Below, in pieces: positions 24,170-35,167 of a stretch of 64,000 nucleotides of DNA (position 1 is its first letter; every line of letters starts with the position of its first letter). The translations under genes were made by a program, and so were the position numbers. The DNA is from Dryococelus australis (lineage: Eukaryota > Arthropoda > Insecta > Phasmatodea > Phasmatidae): contig CM056997.1 in NCBI GenBank assembly GCA_029891345.1, positions 220,968,172 through 221,032,171 of the forward strand. The letters are read 5' to 3'. Below the pieces are notes generated by a model. It did no database searches and was not told where the DNA came from. It was given only the letters and a program-made list of their open reading frames with translations.

Positions 24170-24362
24170 ATTGCTCTTGGAGCGCATGTTTTCCGCGAAA
24201 TTATTTAGATTCAGAATAGAATTCAATGTCGTGAGTGCAGCTTTGCTAACGTTATTCGCCACATGTCGCTACGAGAAGAGATTCGCTTGCATGACAGGAC
24301 CAATCAGAATCAAGTTACATACTCCACTGCTGAACGCCAGTGATTCGCGAGCACAATTCTGA
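24170..24362. repeat. Diverged copy of the CGCGAAAA MITE family
   Basis: The segments attcgccacatgtcgctacg and gacaggaccaatcagaatca match the interior of 19358-19596. The inverted ends are eroded (tttccgcgaaattatt on the left, gattcgcgagcacaa on the right). Confidence 0.4.
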
Positions 24363-24664
24363 GAAACGTAACAATTCAAATGATCGATCACAAAAGTAGG
24401 ACAAAACTGATTTGATTTAAAATATAACTATTAATGGGACCTATACGCGAAAAAAAACGTATAAAGTAAATGAAAAATTTTTAATAAACGTTTGTAATTG
24501 CGCCATATATTTTTACATTATATGTACATGTGGTGGAAATACTAGAAAATCACGAACATTTTTGAGCCAGCACATTATTGATAACACTTTAGCTAGTTTA
24601 TATTTTTATGGATGGATAATTAATATTTGAATCGGCTGAGTTCTACGCGGAATAACCACAAACG

Positions 24665-24971
24665 TACTGCTTTAGAGTATCAGTATTCTCGTAGGGCCAA
24701 TGAAATGGGATAGTTGCTTCATACAAGAATAACAACCAATAATGAGAGGAAATTGTCGGACATGCATATTGCAGTCTACGTTTAATTCTAGAAAGCCGTC
24801 AACTTTTCCTGCGATAAACCACCGTTTCTTTTTGTACAAAAAGGATAAATGCTATATTTGGGCCTACCACATTACGTATAACTTTGCGCGATCCTGTAGT
24901 AGCTCTGCAGGTTGCTGTAGAGAACTCGTGGAACAATTCGGTAAAACTCGGGCAGTAGGGCAGGGCTGTAG
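24665..24971. repeat. Interspersed repeat, partner of 18719-19025
   Basis: Same orientation and order of blocks as the first copy: actgctttagagtatcagta, ccaatgaaatgggatagttg, gagaggaaattgtcgga, gtagggcagggctgtag. Confidence 0.75.
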
Positions 24972-25554
24972 AACATACGACAACGGAGGCACCCAGACGA
25001 ACCCAACACAGTATGCTGTCGGCCACCCTCCCTTGCAGGCCGTAGACAGCACGCAGTCAAAGAGCCATTAAAGGAGAAATATAAGTTTCAGGAGGCAAAC
25101 AACTCCTTAATGAGGAAATATATGTCGGAGGATTTATGAAGAGGTGGGTGAAGTCGAGAGGGGGGCGTGACAAGCGGAAATGTAGACGAGGGAAACAAAA
25201 GAAACGGGACGTGGGGGAGAGAGAGATGGCACTTGCGGGGAAGAAGGGCATCTGGAGGACCCCTGCCGTGGTTCGTGGACACCACAAACTCGGTTCCCAA
25301 GTTTTGGGCAGAGAATAATTTAGTGCAGAGAAGGGAAAAAATCGCAACCCCCTTTTCCGTGTTCGGGATTGTATGAAGTTGCTGGGCCGAGGGGCGCGCT
25401 TCTTGCTGACGGCCAGTAAAGCCTTTCCGGCTGTTCATTGTGTGTCCTCACCCAACCAAGTACTGGCCACACCTGATGCAGTTTAACGCGGAGATGAGGA
25501 GACCTCAGAGTACGTCAACGCGGTATGGCCGCCCACATAAAGATGGCGTCGCGG
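24972..25554. other. No gene recognised
   Basis: Overlapping short frames on both strands at 25057-25438 reflect a purine-rich plus strand (gaggggggcg, gggggagagagaga). I cannot assign a product. Confidence 0.4.
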
Positions 25555-25857
25555 TTATTTCCTTTGATGTAAGCGAACTCGGCCTCTCGTTGGCCGCGCG
25601 AAGCTGTCGAATGATGAGATCTGGGCGGCTCTTAACTTCAACGTCTTGAGAGTCGATGAGGGTAAAACGTCGTGAGAATGGAGCAGCGCCGGAATGCAAG
25701 GGCAAGACAAACGGGAGATCCCCGAGAAAACACGGCGACCTACGCCGTCTGGCACAATTCCTACATGCGGAAATCCGGGAGCGACCCCGCCGGGAATTGA
25801 GCCCGGTTGGCCTAGATGAGAGGAGAGTAGTCTAACCATTACACCACCGCGGCCCCG
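25555..25857 (-). mobile_element. tRNA-derived SINE copy, nearly full length
   Basis: Read on the minus strand from 25857, the head gccgcggtggtgtaatggtt carries an A box and ctcaattcccggcggggtcg the B box. The full body follows: ctcccggatttccgcatgta, ttttctcggggatctcccgt, cattccggcgctgctccatt and ctctcaagacgttgaagtta. It is the longest copy here, about 300 bp. Confidence 0.85.
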
Positions 25858-26679
25858 TTCGAAGATGTGGAAGTGGGCTTTGAGCAAGATTGGCTAATGC
25901 ACGTCATGGAATGTTTCCTATTGGTCGTGTTGCCTCTGGCAGTTTGTCACTGTAGCCGATTGTTGGACGACGTTCGGCGTACTGTTGGCCAGTTAAAGTC
26001 GTTTATTCACGTGTCATTTTATGAAGGTGTAAAATGTATATTAATAGCATCTCTCTAAACCTTCGAATTTCACATTTGTCTGGGAGATTATCTGGAACAA
26101 CCGAGTCTCTAGATTCGAGGAACTTCATTCTTGACTGCCCACTCTCCCTAAAAGTGGTTTTTGAGTCCGTACCTGCATACTTTTTTTTTTCTCCACAGAG
26201 CTCCTAGCAAAAGCAGTGCTACGTTGAACCGCACTTATTTTACGGCATTTTGGCTTTAGCAGGATACCCTTCATTTACTCGTAATGTGCAAGTTAATACT
26301 TCCTAGAAGCGGCGCTCATGTCGGCGGCGTGAAAGGCTTGCAAAGCAACAACTGCACAACTATATTGACAGCTATCATGTCTGTGATTAAAGCGGATAAA
26401 GTCTCGGTACAACACGTCTTGTCTCTAACACTCGAACTTTACAACAATTTGCTTTTTCATCTCGGACAATCTTGCTGAGTTCACGCCGCTTAGTGCTGCA
26501 CACGTCAATCGTCCATGTACAGTCACGTAGATAAAATAATTGTTATTGGCGAATTAGTATACTTGACTCACAGCGTAAATACTTGTATTTTCGATTTCCA
26601 TTTTTTTTTTCTTTCCGTCTCTTCCTTCTGAAATGCAAGTATTTATTGCACGTCGTGATGACGCTTCAAAATTTCACGC

Positions 26680-26758
<79 letters not shown>

Positions 26759-27480
26759 CATTGCTTCAAACAGGATATACGGGAAAAAAGCTTCCTTCTC
26801 AAAGGAGCCTTGTTTCTCTAGCAATATTCTTGTATACCAGAGGGAAGTTACTACTGAAATGGTGTTGCATTGAACGTTGAGCATCCTCACCCTTCCGAAA
26901 TAAATTCTGGAGTAAGGAAACATGATGGCTGTGTGGCGAGCAGCAAAATAAAAGTATGTAAGCAATTGAGGTCAATGCGAAGTATGGAAGGGGATGTGAG
27001 AAGCTGTTAAGACTCGGAGCATACTGGAAAAAACCCTCACGCCAGCTTAGAACCCACAACATACACAAAACACAAGTCCATCCCCGTACAGAAAATTGCC
27101 TAAGTCGGAACGGACATCTTAAAATATCCAACCAAGGTGTCGTATATATTGTACGTTGCACAGGGAATTTTTTTACATTTTAATTATGTACACTGTTTAA
27201 AGCAGGAAACAACGTCGAATAGGGAAGTCCCTCACATGTATGAAGACATCATGCATTGTTTTGACTAGATCACGTCTGCTGCTGACAGTAACATCAAACA
27301 CAATCATGATTTTGTTAGTGCCAAAATATAACAGTGAGTTGTAATGATATTTGAACAGTTCCGATTTATCTGTGACGGAAAGTGTTAAGAGCACTGAGTG
27401 ATTCGTGACAATTAACTTCTTTCCTGCATATTTTCATTCTTTCTAATTCTAAATCTAAGTTACGTGATTTCAATCGGTAG
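25858..27480. other. No gene recognised; contains a (GA)n tract
   Basis: A minus-strand frame of 120 codons at 26799-27161 has no recognisable domain and no splice context. Nothing else is supported. This region borders the inverted-repeat transposon that begins at 27481. Confidence 0.4.
26682..26756 (+). repeat. (AG)n microsatellite, 75 bp
   Basis: An uninterrupted dinucleotide run. The Arg-Glu and Ser-Leu repeat frames across it are artefacts. Confidence 0.97.
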
Positions 27481-27517
27481 AATTGAGGAGCAAACATTCA
27501 AAACCAGACATGTCCAC
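27481..27517 (+). repeat. Left terminal inverted repeat
   Basis: It reads aattgaggagcaaacattca and continues with aaaccagacatgtccac. It is the reverse complement of 35131-35167 with two mismatches. Confidence 0.85.
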
Positions 27518-27644
27518 AAAAATCCGAAAATGAGTTAAACAAAGTTTCTATATAAGCTTGGTGAGTTACACACGAATATGTATTCATATTCAGTCAAAAA
27601 GATACATGTCCCATTCAGAGATCAGGCAAAAGTTCGTGTTTTCA

Positions 27645-27703
27645 TTCAAACCAAGACATGTCTACTCCACTGTGACTTTGCAAACATAACTAGACATGTC
27701 CAC
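27645..27703 (+). repeat. Two subterminal copies of the 22-bp motif
   Basis: The copies attcaaaccaagacatgtct (27645) and aaacataactagacatgtcc (27682) repeat the inner part of the terminal repeat in the same orientation. A partial copy (acatgtccc) is at about 27604. Such motifs are often transposase binding sites. Confidence 0.65.
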
Positions 27704-28282
27704 TGCCCTGTGTTGAAGATGTAGTTAATCCAGTTGCCCCCAGATAGCACAGGTTTCTCGGGGCGGTCAAGCTTTGTTGTCATTTACTACGGCCTTCTGT
27801 AGTTTCACGTCCCCCACTAGATAGCAGCTGCTGTGCCCTTTAATTGAGAAATTGCAACCAAGATGTTTCAATGAAAGCGAGTAAACCAATGCTGTTTATT
27901 AGTATTACGTATTAAAGAAGTGTACACATGCTAATGTTTTATGGATATTTTGTTTGTAAACACGTATAACATTAATAGAACTGTTTTGAAAACAGTTCTT
28001 TATGCATTAAATTTCGTTTCATTGTCATAATACCCTGCAAGCATTCTGTGCTTCGTATATTGTACTGTGGCTACCCAAAGTTATAGCAGATGACTACGAC
28101 ATTCTACATTTTGCGACTACTTGTATGTTGGCATGCCTGATGTTTCTACAACTGAGTCAAAGAGAAGTTCAAGTGATGGGGTTGGTATTCTGTAAACTGA
28201 TGCACGCTGAAGTGTTTTGTATTGTATTTGATGAGAACCATCTTATTTCTGTTTTGATTTTCGTGCATCTTTGTACGTGATC

Positions 28283-28372
28283 GATGAATGTCTAAGTAAC
28301 AGACACATCATCTGGTTCACGGAAGAGACGAAAGCTAAAGCTTACTAAGCATGAAACTGAGAAAATTGGAAG
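28283..28372 (+). pseudogene. Candidate upstream exon of the transposon gene
   Basis: The frame reads TDTSSGSRKRRKLKLTKHET and then EKIG, and ends AG before a GTATGA donor at 28373, in phase 2. The downstream exon at 32661 begins after tttctttcag and also needs phase 2, so the join is in frame. The basic RKRRKLKLTK segment resembles a nuclear localisation signal. The 5' border is uncertain: the frame is closed by a TAA just upstream near 28277. Confidence 0.45.
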
Positions 28373-28570
28373 GTATGAATTCTTAATGTGACCTAACTTG
28401 GCATAGGAACCTGCTTGATTTCTACGCGCATATCCAGTATGTTACACAGTAACAAACTACGCAATTGTTATAACCATTCAATATCTGTATTTAAACCATT
28501 CGATAACTATATTTTGTGTCTTATTCAGTTGACAATGAAGCACATCATACTATAATAAAATGGCTATCCT

Positions 28571-28672
28571 TTGCAGTTAGTACTTGCATATTGTTTGTTG
28601 CACTTTGCAGTTAGTACTTGCATATTGTTTGTTGCACTTTGCAGTTAGTACTTGCATATTGTTTGTTGCACT
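28571..28672 (+). repeat. 34-bp tandem repeat, three copies
   Basis: Units starting ttgcagttagtacttgcata begin at 28571, 28605 and 28639 and are essentially identical. Confidence 0.9.
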
Positions 28673-28704
28673 TAGTAGCAGCCGACGATGTCAAATAATT
28701 GATG

Positions 28705-28706
<2 letters not shown>

Positions 28707-28735
<29 letters not shown>
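28707..28735 (+). repeat. (CA)n microsatellite
   Basis: About 14 CA units directly upstream of a SINE fragment. Confidence 0.95.
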
Positions 28736-28738
<3 letters not shown>

Positions 28739-28757
28739 CTCTCCTTCTCCCTCCCGT

Positions 28758-28860
28758 CACCATGCTAGTGTAGCGGCTAGAGCGCTCGCCTCTCACTACG
28801 AAGTACCAGGTTCGATTTTCGGTGGGATCAATCCAGATTTTTACAAGTGGGAATCGTTTA
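28758..28860 (+). mobile_element. 5' part of a tRNA-derived SINE
   Basis: The tRNA-like head gctagtgtagcggctagagc and B box caggttcgattttcggtggg are followed by a short match to the family body (cagatttttacaagtgggaa), which then ends. It lies inside the intron of the surrounding transposon. Confidence 0.6.
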
Positions 28861-29819
28861 TAGTTACCAAGTGTCTCCTTTACGTTGTCGTAGGTTCTAG
28901 CTTGACCGACTGCAGTAAAAAACATTTTTTTCTGTCATAACTCCAGTCATATGTTGATGCAATTGTTAAAGGAACCCATTTCAGAATCTCTACCCATCTG
29001 AGTAAGATTAAAGCGCTTGCATAAAAAAATTAGTATTATCATTTTGAAGTTATGCAATTTTCGTTTATTTTTAGATACAAATAAAGTGCATGTTATTTAC
29101 ATGAAAAATATACGTGTATTTTCTGCTGAGGTAATGACTACAAACAAATGCTAGTAATCGCATTAGCCATTCACTCAATAAGTGTTTTAGCTAGTCAAAT
29201 ATGTAAAAATATATATGTGAACAGCATACGACACGTAAAAGAGTATTTATTGTAAAAACACATATGAGAATACCAGAAGAACATAAATAAAAAAAAATGC
29301 ATTCTACCTGTTACCGTTTTTGAAGCCCAAGCATTATGACAGGCCGTCTGGGTTGGTAGGGTACTGAAACAGCTGTTAGCAGCTGCATCTCATACTGGAG
29401 TGTGAAGAAGTGTTCGGTTTAATGTAAGCACTCACGACAAAGTGACACTGTCAAAGTTTTCTAAACCAAGTAGGCACCATATGTTGAACAACAAAACTCA
29501 GTGTACGTATAAGCCAACTTTCAATATGAGTCGTTAGAAATGTAATGTACCATTCATGAATGACAAAATTATTCTCACCACCATGTATTTTAGTGTTAGA
29601 CTAAACAGTATAAACGTAATTATAATTGTATCATTCTCACTGAGTTATAAATTTGAAGTGGTAGATCAATTTCTACATCTGGTGCACCAAACGATATTAC
29701 ATGCAAATTGAGCTTTACTGAATTTAAGACTGGGCATTAGTCTGATAAAGATATAAACATACAAAAAGTACTATGCTGCTACAAATTTAAATACTATGGG
29801 GCAGACGACATGTTATTAT
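28861..29819. other. Transposon intron, no feature recognised
   Basis: AT-rich sequence between the SINE fragment and the 3' end of the hAT remnant. The left border of the hAT insertion was not identified. Confidence 0.4.
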
Positions 29820-31932
29820 TTGTACACGAAATCCAGTCTTCTGTTCTTCAGTTGAGCAAACTTGTTGATAACTCGATGGTTGACATCCGGGAAGTTATTT
29901 ATCAGAGACTTTTCTATAGATAACATTGCTAAAGCAGTAAGTCATTCCTCTGACATACTGTTGCGGAGAAAGGTTTTTATCCACTTAAGAGTAAAGAAAC
30001 ACCTTTCAGCTTCGCTTGTTGCCATTGGAGTTGTTACAATAATCCTAAGTAGACTGCTGAGTTGGCGGAATGTGTCCTTGTACAAATTGTTTTTCAGAAG
30101 AAACTGTAATATAGCTAACTCACCGTCAGCTTGATGGAAGTCGTGCCTGTTGTACAGAACTTGAATCTCTGTCCGTAGTTGATCTTTTGCTGCAAATGGA
30201 TATGTTTCAAGAGTAGTTTTCAATTCTTCTTCAGGAAAAGTCTTCGAAAATGCCGGGAAAAAATTTACGTGAAGGAGTTTTGAAACTATTCAGTTCTGAA
30301 ACACTTCTTAAGCATTTATAATTACGGCTGTCTCTGGGAGTTTCCTTTTTCTTGTTTATATCAGTCAGTTCCTCTGCAATACTTATATCCTGCGCACTAT
30401 CTATAGCAGTCTGTACGTAACTTAACGAACTCCTCAATATATGTTTTAATTTCCCCAGAATCAACGGCAATGGTTTGTAATTTTTTGAATAAAATGTCAG
30501 CATGGGGTAAGATGCGGTGAAAAACTCAAGCCAAAACAAAAATACTGGATCATGCACATTATACAGAAGTCCACCGCTTTCCCGTCGTGTCTTGTCGTCT
30601 ACTCGTTCAGAATTACGAATATCTTCTAAACACTCAATCAGTTCAATCTTTTGTTCGAACTCGAACACAGTGTGAACTGCCCGAATATTGAAAACCCATC
30701 TTAAGGTTGCCAATTTTGGTAGTCTCTTTTCCACGATACGATCGAGCAGTTTTGTCCACTGCGAAGATCGAGCAAAGAATGCAGGAAATCCAGCTAAGTT
30801 ACAGAAAAATATTCTCACGTAACTATTTATTGCCGCGGCTTTTTGCATCATTAAGTTAAACTGGTAGCAGTGTATGTAATAAGCGAAAGGATATTGCTTT
30901 CTGATTCTTGCCTGAACTCCATTAACATGACCACTCATGACAGCAGCAGCATCGTAGAACAGAGCAATTAATTTCTCTTTGTTCTCTCCCAATTGCGAGT
31001 CTATTTCTGAGTAAATAACTTATATGGATTCTGCATCTTGCCCGTCTGGATTTTAGAAATCCCCAAAATCTTTCAAAAATAGTACCATTGTTCTCATACC
31101 TGTACACAATGACCATTTGTTGTGCAGAGGACACGTCAGTTGTTTCATCTACCATGACAGCTAATCAATTTGTCTGTTTTATTTCTGCTGATATTTGTTC
31201 CCTGCAAACCCATAACATGCACTCAAACAATTCATTTTGTACTGTCCTCGATGTACCTTTAAATACACTGGCACTTTCCAAGTGACCTTTCATTGCAATG
31301 TCAATAGAACTTACGAAATTTACAAGGCCCTTAAATACACCAGGATTTTCGGAATATTCATGTTCGTCATTCCCTCGCAAAGCCAGTTCAAACACCCTAC
31401 AAAATATCATACAGTCAATTAGTCTGCCAAGAACGTATCTGTTTCTATCCACTTGTTCATTATGTTTTCTCACTGACTGCCTATAAGCACTGTCAATTGC
31501 ATTATGATATTTACACTGCTCAGAAGTGATAGTTCAATTGTGGCATTTTTGTGAGTATGTGAGTTTTCGTGTTTTTTTTTAATTTTCTCGTTTAAGGGTC
31601 CGAGGTCCTTAAAACTGAACTTTATCCTGTCACTTACCTCTGCACTAAATATCAGACACGGAAAACAAAACAAAGCTTTTTTTTGAGCACGCCCACATAA
31701 CCAGTAGTGTTTAGTGTAAACGTCTTTGTTGAATACACGTCTGAATACAAGCTTTTGTGTATTACTTTCTGTGGTCATTTCTGAATATGGTCGGTCAGGG
31801 CTTAAACAATTAATATATAATTTTTCCTCGAAAGTCAGTTTTCTGTTCGCTAAAATTGATTGGACGGAATTTATTTCGAAGCTTGGAAAAACAACTAACG
31901 CTTCTCAGCTGTGCCGGCTGCAAGTAACTTAG
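29820..31932 (-). pseudogene. hAT-family transposase pseudogene (ZMYM/TTF zinc-finger type)
   Basis: Several minus-strand segments in shifted frames line up as one decayed transposase. In order they are: an N-terminal TTF-type zinc-finger region (KKALFCFPCLIFS, then KIKKKHENSHTHKNA, 31778-31560); the DUF4371-like region (MKGHLESASVFKGTSRTVQN, about 31300-31220); the first catalytic Asp region (MVDETTDVSSAQQMVIVYRY, 31155-31096); the second (ALFYDAAAVMSGHVNGVQA, about 30960); and the C-terminal dimerisation region with the catalytic Glu (TTPMATSEAERCFFTLKWIK, about 30030). At least four frame breaks and in-frame stops occur, including one in the C-terminal region at 29942. hAT enzymes perform cut-and-paste transposition in the nucleus. 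This copy cannot. It sits antisense inside the intron of the 27.5-35.2 kb transposon. Confidence 0.88.
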
Positions 31933-32660
31933 TGCCCTGACACAAATTTATTGAAAATTGTTGCACTTCCACATTTTAAATTACACAAATTAATATAAAA
32001 AAACTCCTCGTCAGCTCAGCACAATAAACAAGGACTTGTTTATTGCTACGACAATTTTGTTTGGTGTTAATGCAACAATTTCAATTCTGCTGGCATCTAG
32101 CGGTTAATTGCGGTAGTGAAATCTCGTTTCTTCAGTCAGTGCTGCTACCAAGCGGCAAACGTTGGAACCATCTCCGTATGTTATAGATACAAAAGAAAGA
32201 GCATAGTCAGCGTTGTGCTCTTGTCCAAGGTTAAAACTCCCATAAGGGACAATGTCATTTCGACGGGCGCCTGTGCAGATGGTGTAAGATCGGAGCACAA
32301 ATTCGCTGTGTTGCAACATCGCAGATAACAAAATAAAAATAACAGACGTTCGTGATCGATACAACGAACTCTGATAACTGTGCTAGGGCCACAAAACATC
32401 CAGAAGTTATATAAAATATTTGGCAGAAAAATGTATGTGCACGTGCACATGTGTTCTTTAATAATGGCCGCTACTGATTGCACTTGATTAATAATACATA
32501 ATAGTTTCAAATTAACATTGAAATAAATAGTTGCATTAACGATACAAAATACTATACTGGGAACTAACAGTCATATATTCTAAGACAAGTGTACTTTGTA
32601 AGCCAAATTAATATTTATATATTTTTGAGGACATTATCAGTTACCTATATTTTCTTTCAG
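31933..32660. other. Sequence between hAT remnant and downstream transposon exon
   Basis: No gene is recognised. The segment ends in a polypyrimidine tract and AG (tattttctttcag) that forms a good splice acceptor for the exon at 32661. Confidence 0.45.
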
Positions 32661-34697
32661 CTGCAAAGACAAGGATCCGAGTATGAAAACATTCAAGAGT
32701 CCATGCAAACATAACAACAAACAGTTTTCATGCAAAAGAGTGACAATGTTTGATATTGTAAAAGCACGATCACAACTGTATCAAACTCCCAACAAAGCAG
32801 TACAAGACCAGTGCTTACGCAATTTCATGTCAGTCGGGGAACCGAAAAGGAAGAGTCCCCGAACAGACAATCCCACTGAGAAAGCCCAGCCTCGAAGTAT
32901 TCAAGTAACATACTTCATGAAAATAGTGATAGTACCTGTGCATGTATGCCAAAAGTTTATTACTTCTGCATTCGGGGTTTCCAAAAATGGACTAAATGCT
33001 GTTGCAAAAATTTTGGATAAGGGTAGTATACATATATACCAAAGGAACGCAGGGGAGTGGACAGAAAATCAGCAAAATCAGCTACAAAGAAAAGTGACGT
33101 GAAAAATTTCATTGATAGTATGAAAGAATGTGAAAGTCACTATAGTAGGTCTAAATCTATTTATCTAGAAAGTGATTTAAACATTTCTAGATTGCACAAA
33201 ATGTACAATAGAAGCGTTGAGCATGATACGTCATTGAGAGCTACTTTTTCTACATTCAGGTCGATTTTTGTGCACGATTTTAATGTAGAATCCAGATCAT
33301 CTACCTCAGATTACTGCACAACAAGTATTCGTTTACAACATCAAATTCACTCCTCAAAAGACAACACAAGTGAAATAAATTTACTTATCCAACTTAGAGT
33401 GCACAAGCTCTGGATAAATGCATTTAATGATCTTGCAAAGCAGTCACCGTCCAATTCATATTCTATGTGTTTTGATCTTCAACAAGTTCAGCCACTTCCC
33501 CGGACGCCTATACAGGAGGCATTTCAGAGCAGACAGAAAGGATTTTATCCATTGTGCTGTGTCCCAATGGACAGTAAGACACCAGAGTTTTGTGTTTGGA
33601 CAACAGACGATCAAGCATGAAGGGGGTTCGAGTGAAGTGCCTTCTGCATTGTTTGCATTGTCCCAGCCACAGTTTACCTCACGCCATATCCAGTATCCGC
33701 TTGTTTTGTGATGGCTTTGGCGGTAAAAACAAAAATAATCATGTTGTACATACATTGTCACATTGGCTTCGACAGTCTGCGTGCGTCCGAGAGTGTTCGG
33801 AATATACTTATTGTTTTCCCAGTGAGAGGTCATAGTTTTTTACCTGCTGGCTGTGTATTCGCTAGAGTGGAGAAGCTATTGAGGAAACGACCACTTACAA
33901 CAACTAAAAGAGAGTACGAAACAATATATTCACAAGTAGGAAATGTGAATGCATCTGGAAAAGACTTGAAACTGCATGGTGTAAAATCATTATCAAAGGT
34001 TTCCCAAAATGTTTACGGTATCAGTGATTTTAAACGAATTTCTATTCAAAAACATGAAACCAAACGATCCAGTGTAGTAATGTGTGTCCGAGTCATGACG
34101 CATTACAGATTTGATCGTGACACAGAGCATGCCGTGCCCATTTTAAAGCGTAGAAAAATTATTCCAGATGTAATACCAGAAATGTATACAGTGCATAACA
34201 TAACCTAACAAAAGAAACATGATGTACAGCCACTACTTTGTAAACAGTTTTGTGAAGATTGGCATGACGAAGAGGATTTCCACTGGTACAAAGGAATTTT
34301 GGATTCAGGAGGTGAAAGAACTGACGAACAAAATGTATACAGTGCATAACATAACCTAACAAAAGAAACATGATGTACAGCCACTACTTTGTAAACAGTT
34401 TTGTGAAGATTGGCATGACGAAGAGGATTTCCACTGGTGCAAAGGAATTTTGGATTCAGGAGGTGAAAGAACTGACGAACAAAATGTATACAGTGCATAA
34501 CATAACCTAACAAAAGAAACATGATGTACAGCCACTACTTTGTAAACAGTTTTGTGAAGATTGGCATGACGAAGAGGATTTCCACTGGTAAAAAGGAATT
34601 TTGGATTCAGGAGGTGAAAGAACTGACGAACAAAATGTGTCTGATGATGAGTTGTGCAGCTGTGTAGGAGAAGATGGACCACACGTACATGTATAAA
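32661..34697 (+). pseudogene. Transposon-encoded protein with DGxxGKNKN motif, decayed
   Basis: The frame opens after a splice acceptor with CKDKDPSMKTFKSPC and runs to 33102. It then shifts and continues from about 33090 to 33620 (DVKNFIDSMKECESHYSRSK, FDLQQVQPLPRTPIQ). A third frame carries LFCDGFGGKNKNNHVVHTLS (33700-33760). A fourth carries FPVRGHSFLPAGCVFARVEK and runs to 34208. An acidic C-terminal stretch (CEDWHDEEDFHWYKG) follows, triplicated by a 151-bp repeat and ending near 34697. The order and motifs match a family seen as many transposon-like copies in arthropod genomes. The conserved Asp residues around FDLQ and DGxxGKNKN suggest an RNase H-fold DDE-type transposase, but that is inference. 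At least three frameshifts mean it is inactive. Confidence 0.65.
34188..34640 (+). repeat. 151-bp tandem triplication inside the transposon gene
   Basis: Units starting acagtgcataacataaccta begin at 34188, 34339 and 34490, exactly 151 bp apart and almost identical. Since 151 is not divisible by 3, the duplication itself breaks the frame. Confidence 0.92.
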
Positions 34698-34925
34698 CTG
34701 TAATTAACTGTTCATTGATCACAAATATTACAATTATTTTAACCACTGTTTTGAAAATGTTTTGTTAATCATTATTATAATATATAAGTCATGATGAGTC
34801 ATGTTTCATTATTCAAGACCCATCTTTGTTATTAAGTAAATCACTCCTTATGTTTATAACTAATGTAATTATATTACTATGTTTACATTCGATCAAACAA
34901 AAATAAACATGTCACATAAGCGTGC

Positions 34926-34976
34926 GTTCAAAACCACACATGTCCATGATATTCATTCAAAAGTAGACATCTCCAT
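34926..34976 (+). repeat. Right subterminal copies of the 22-bp motif
   Basis: The copies gttcaaaaccacacatgtcc (34926) and attcaaaagtagacatctcc (34955) lie in the same orientation as those at the left end, not inverted. Confidence 0.6.
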
Positions 34977-35130
34977 TTGTTTTTGTTTAATAACGAAGGA
35001 AATATAAAATTTACAAATTTTATATTCATAACAATAACTGTAATCACAAACAACAATAAACCAATCATAATTCTTTTTCGTTGATATCACACGATATCAG
35101 TTTTTTCGCTTATCTGTAAAACTGGATAAG

Positions 35131-35167
35131 GTGGACATGTCTGATTTTGAAAGTTTGCTCCTCAATT
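35131..35167 (-). repeat. Right terminal inverted repeat
   Basis: It reads gtggacatgtctgattttga and continues to gctcctcaatt. It is the reverse complement of 27481-27517 with two mismatches. Confidence 0.85.

Larger units (their letters stand above)
27481..35167. mobile_element. 7.7-kb DNA transposon with 37-bp terminal inverted repeats and a split transposase-like gene
   Basis: The ends are inverted repeats matching at 35 of 37 positions (27481-27517 and 35131-35167). The outer end reads aattgaggagcaaac. If AATT is the duplicated target, the flanks show a 4-bp duplication. AATT is its own complement, so it could instead be part of the repeat. Extra copies of a 22-bp motif (ttcaaaaccagacatgtcca) lie just inside the left end (27645, 27682) and right end (34926, 34955). 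The plus-strand gene (exon end at 28372, exon from 32661) lies inside, with a SINE, microsatellites and a hAT remnant in its intron. A 4-bp duplication would fit the Sola superfamily, but that is a guess. Confidence 0.75.

Noticed and set aside
26583..26965. Frames with Arg-Glu or Ser-Leu repeats
   Set aside because: Translation of the (AG)n microsatellite.
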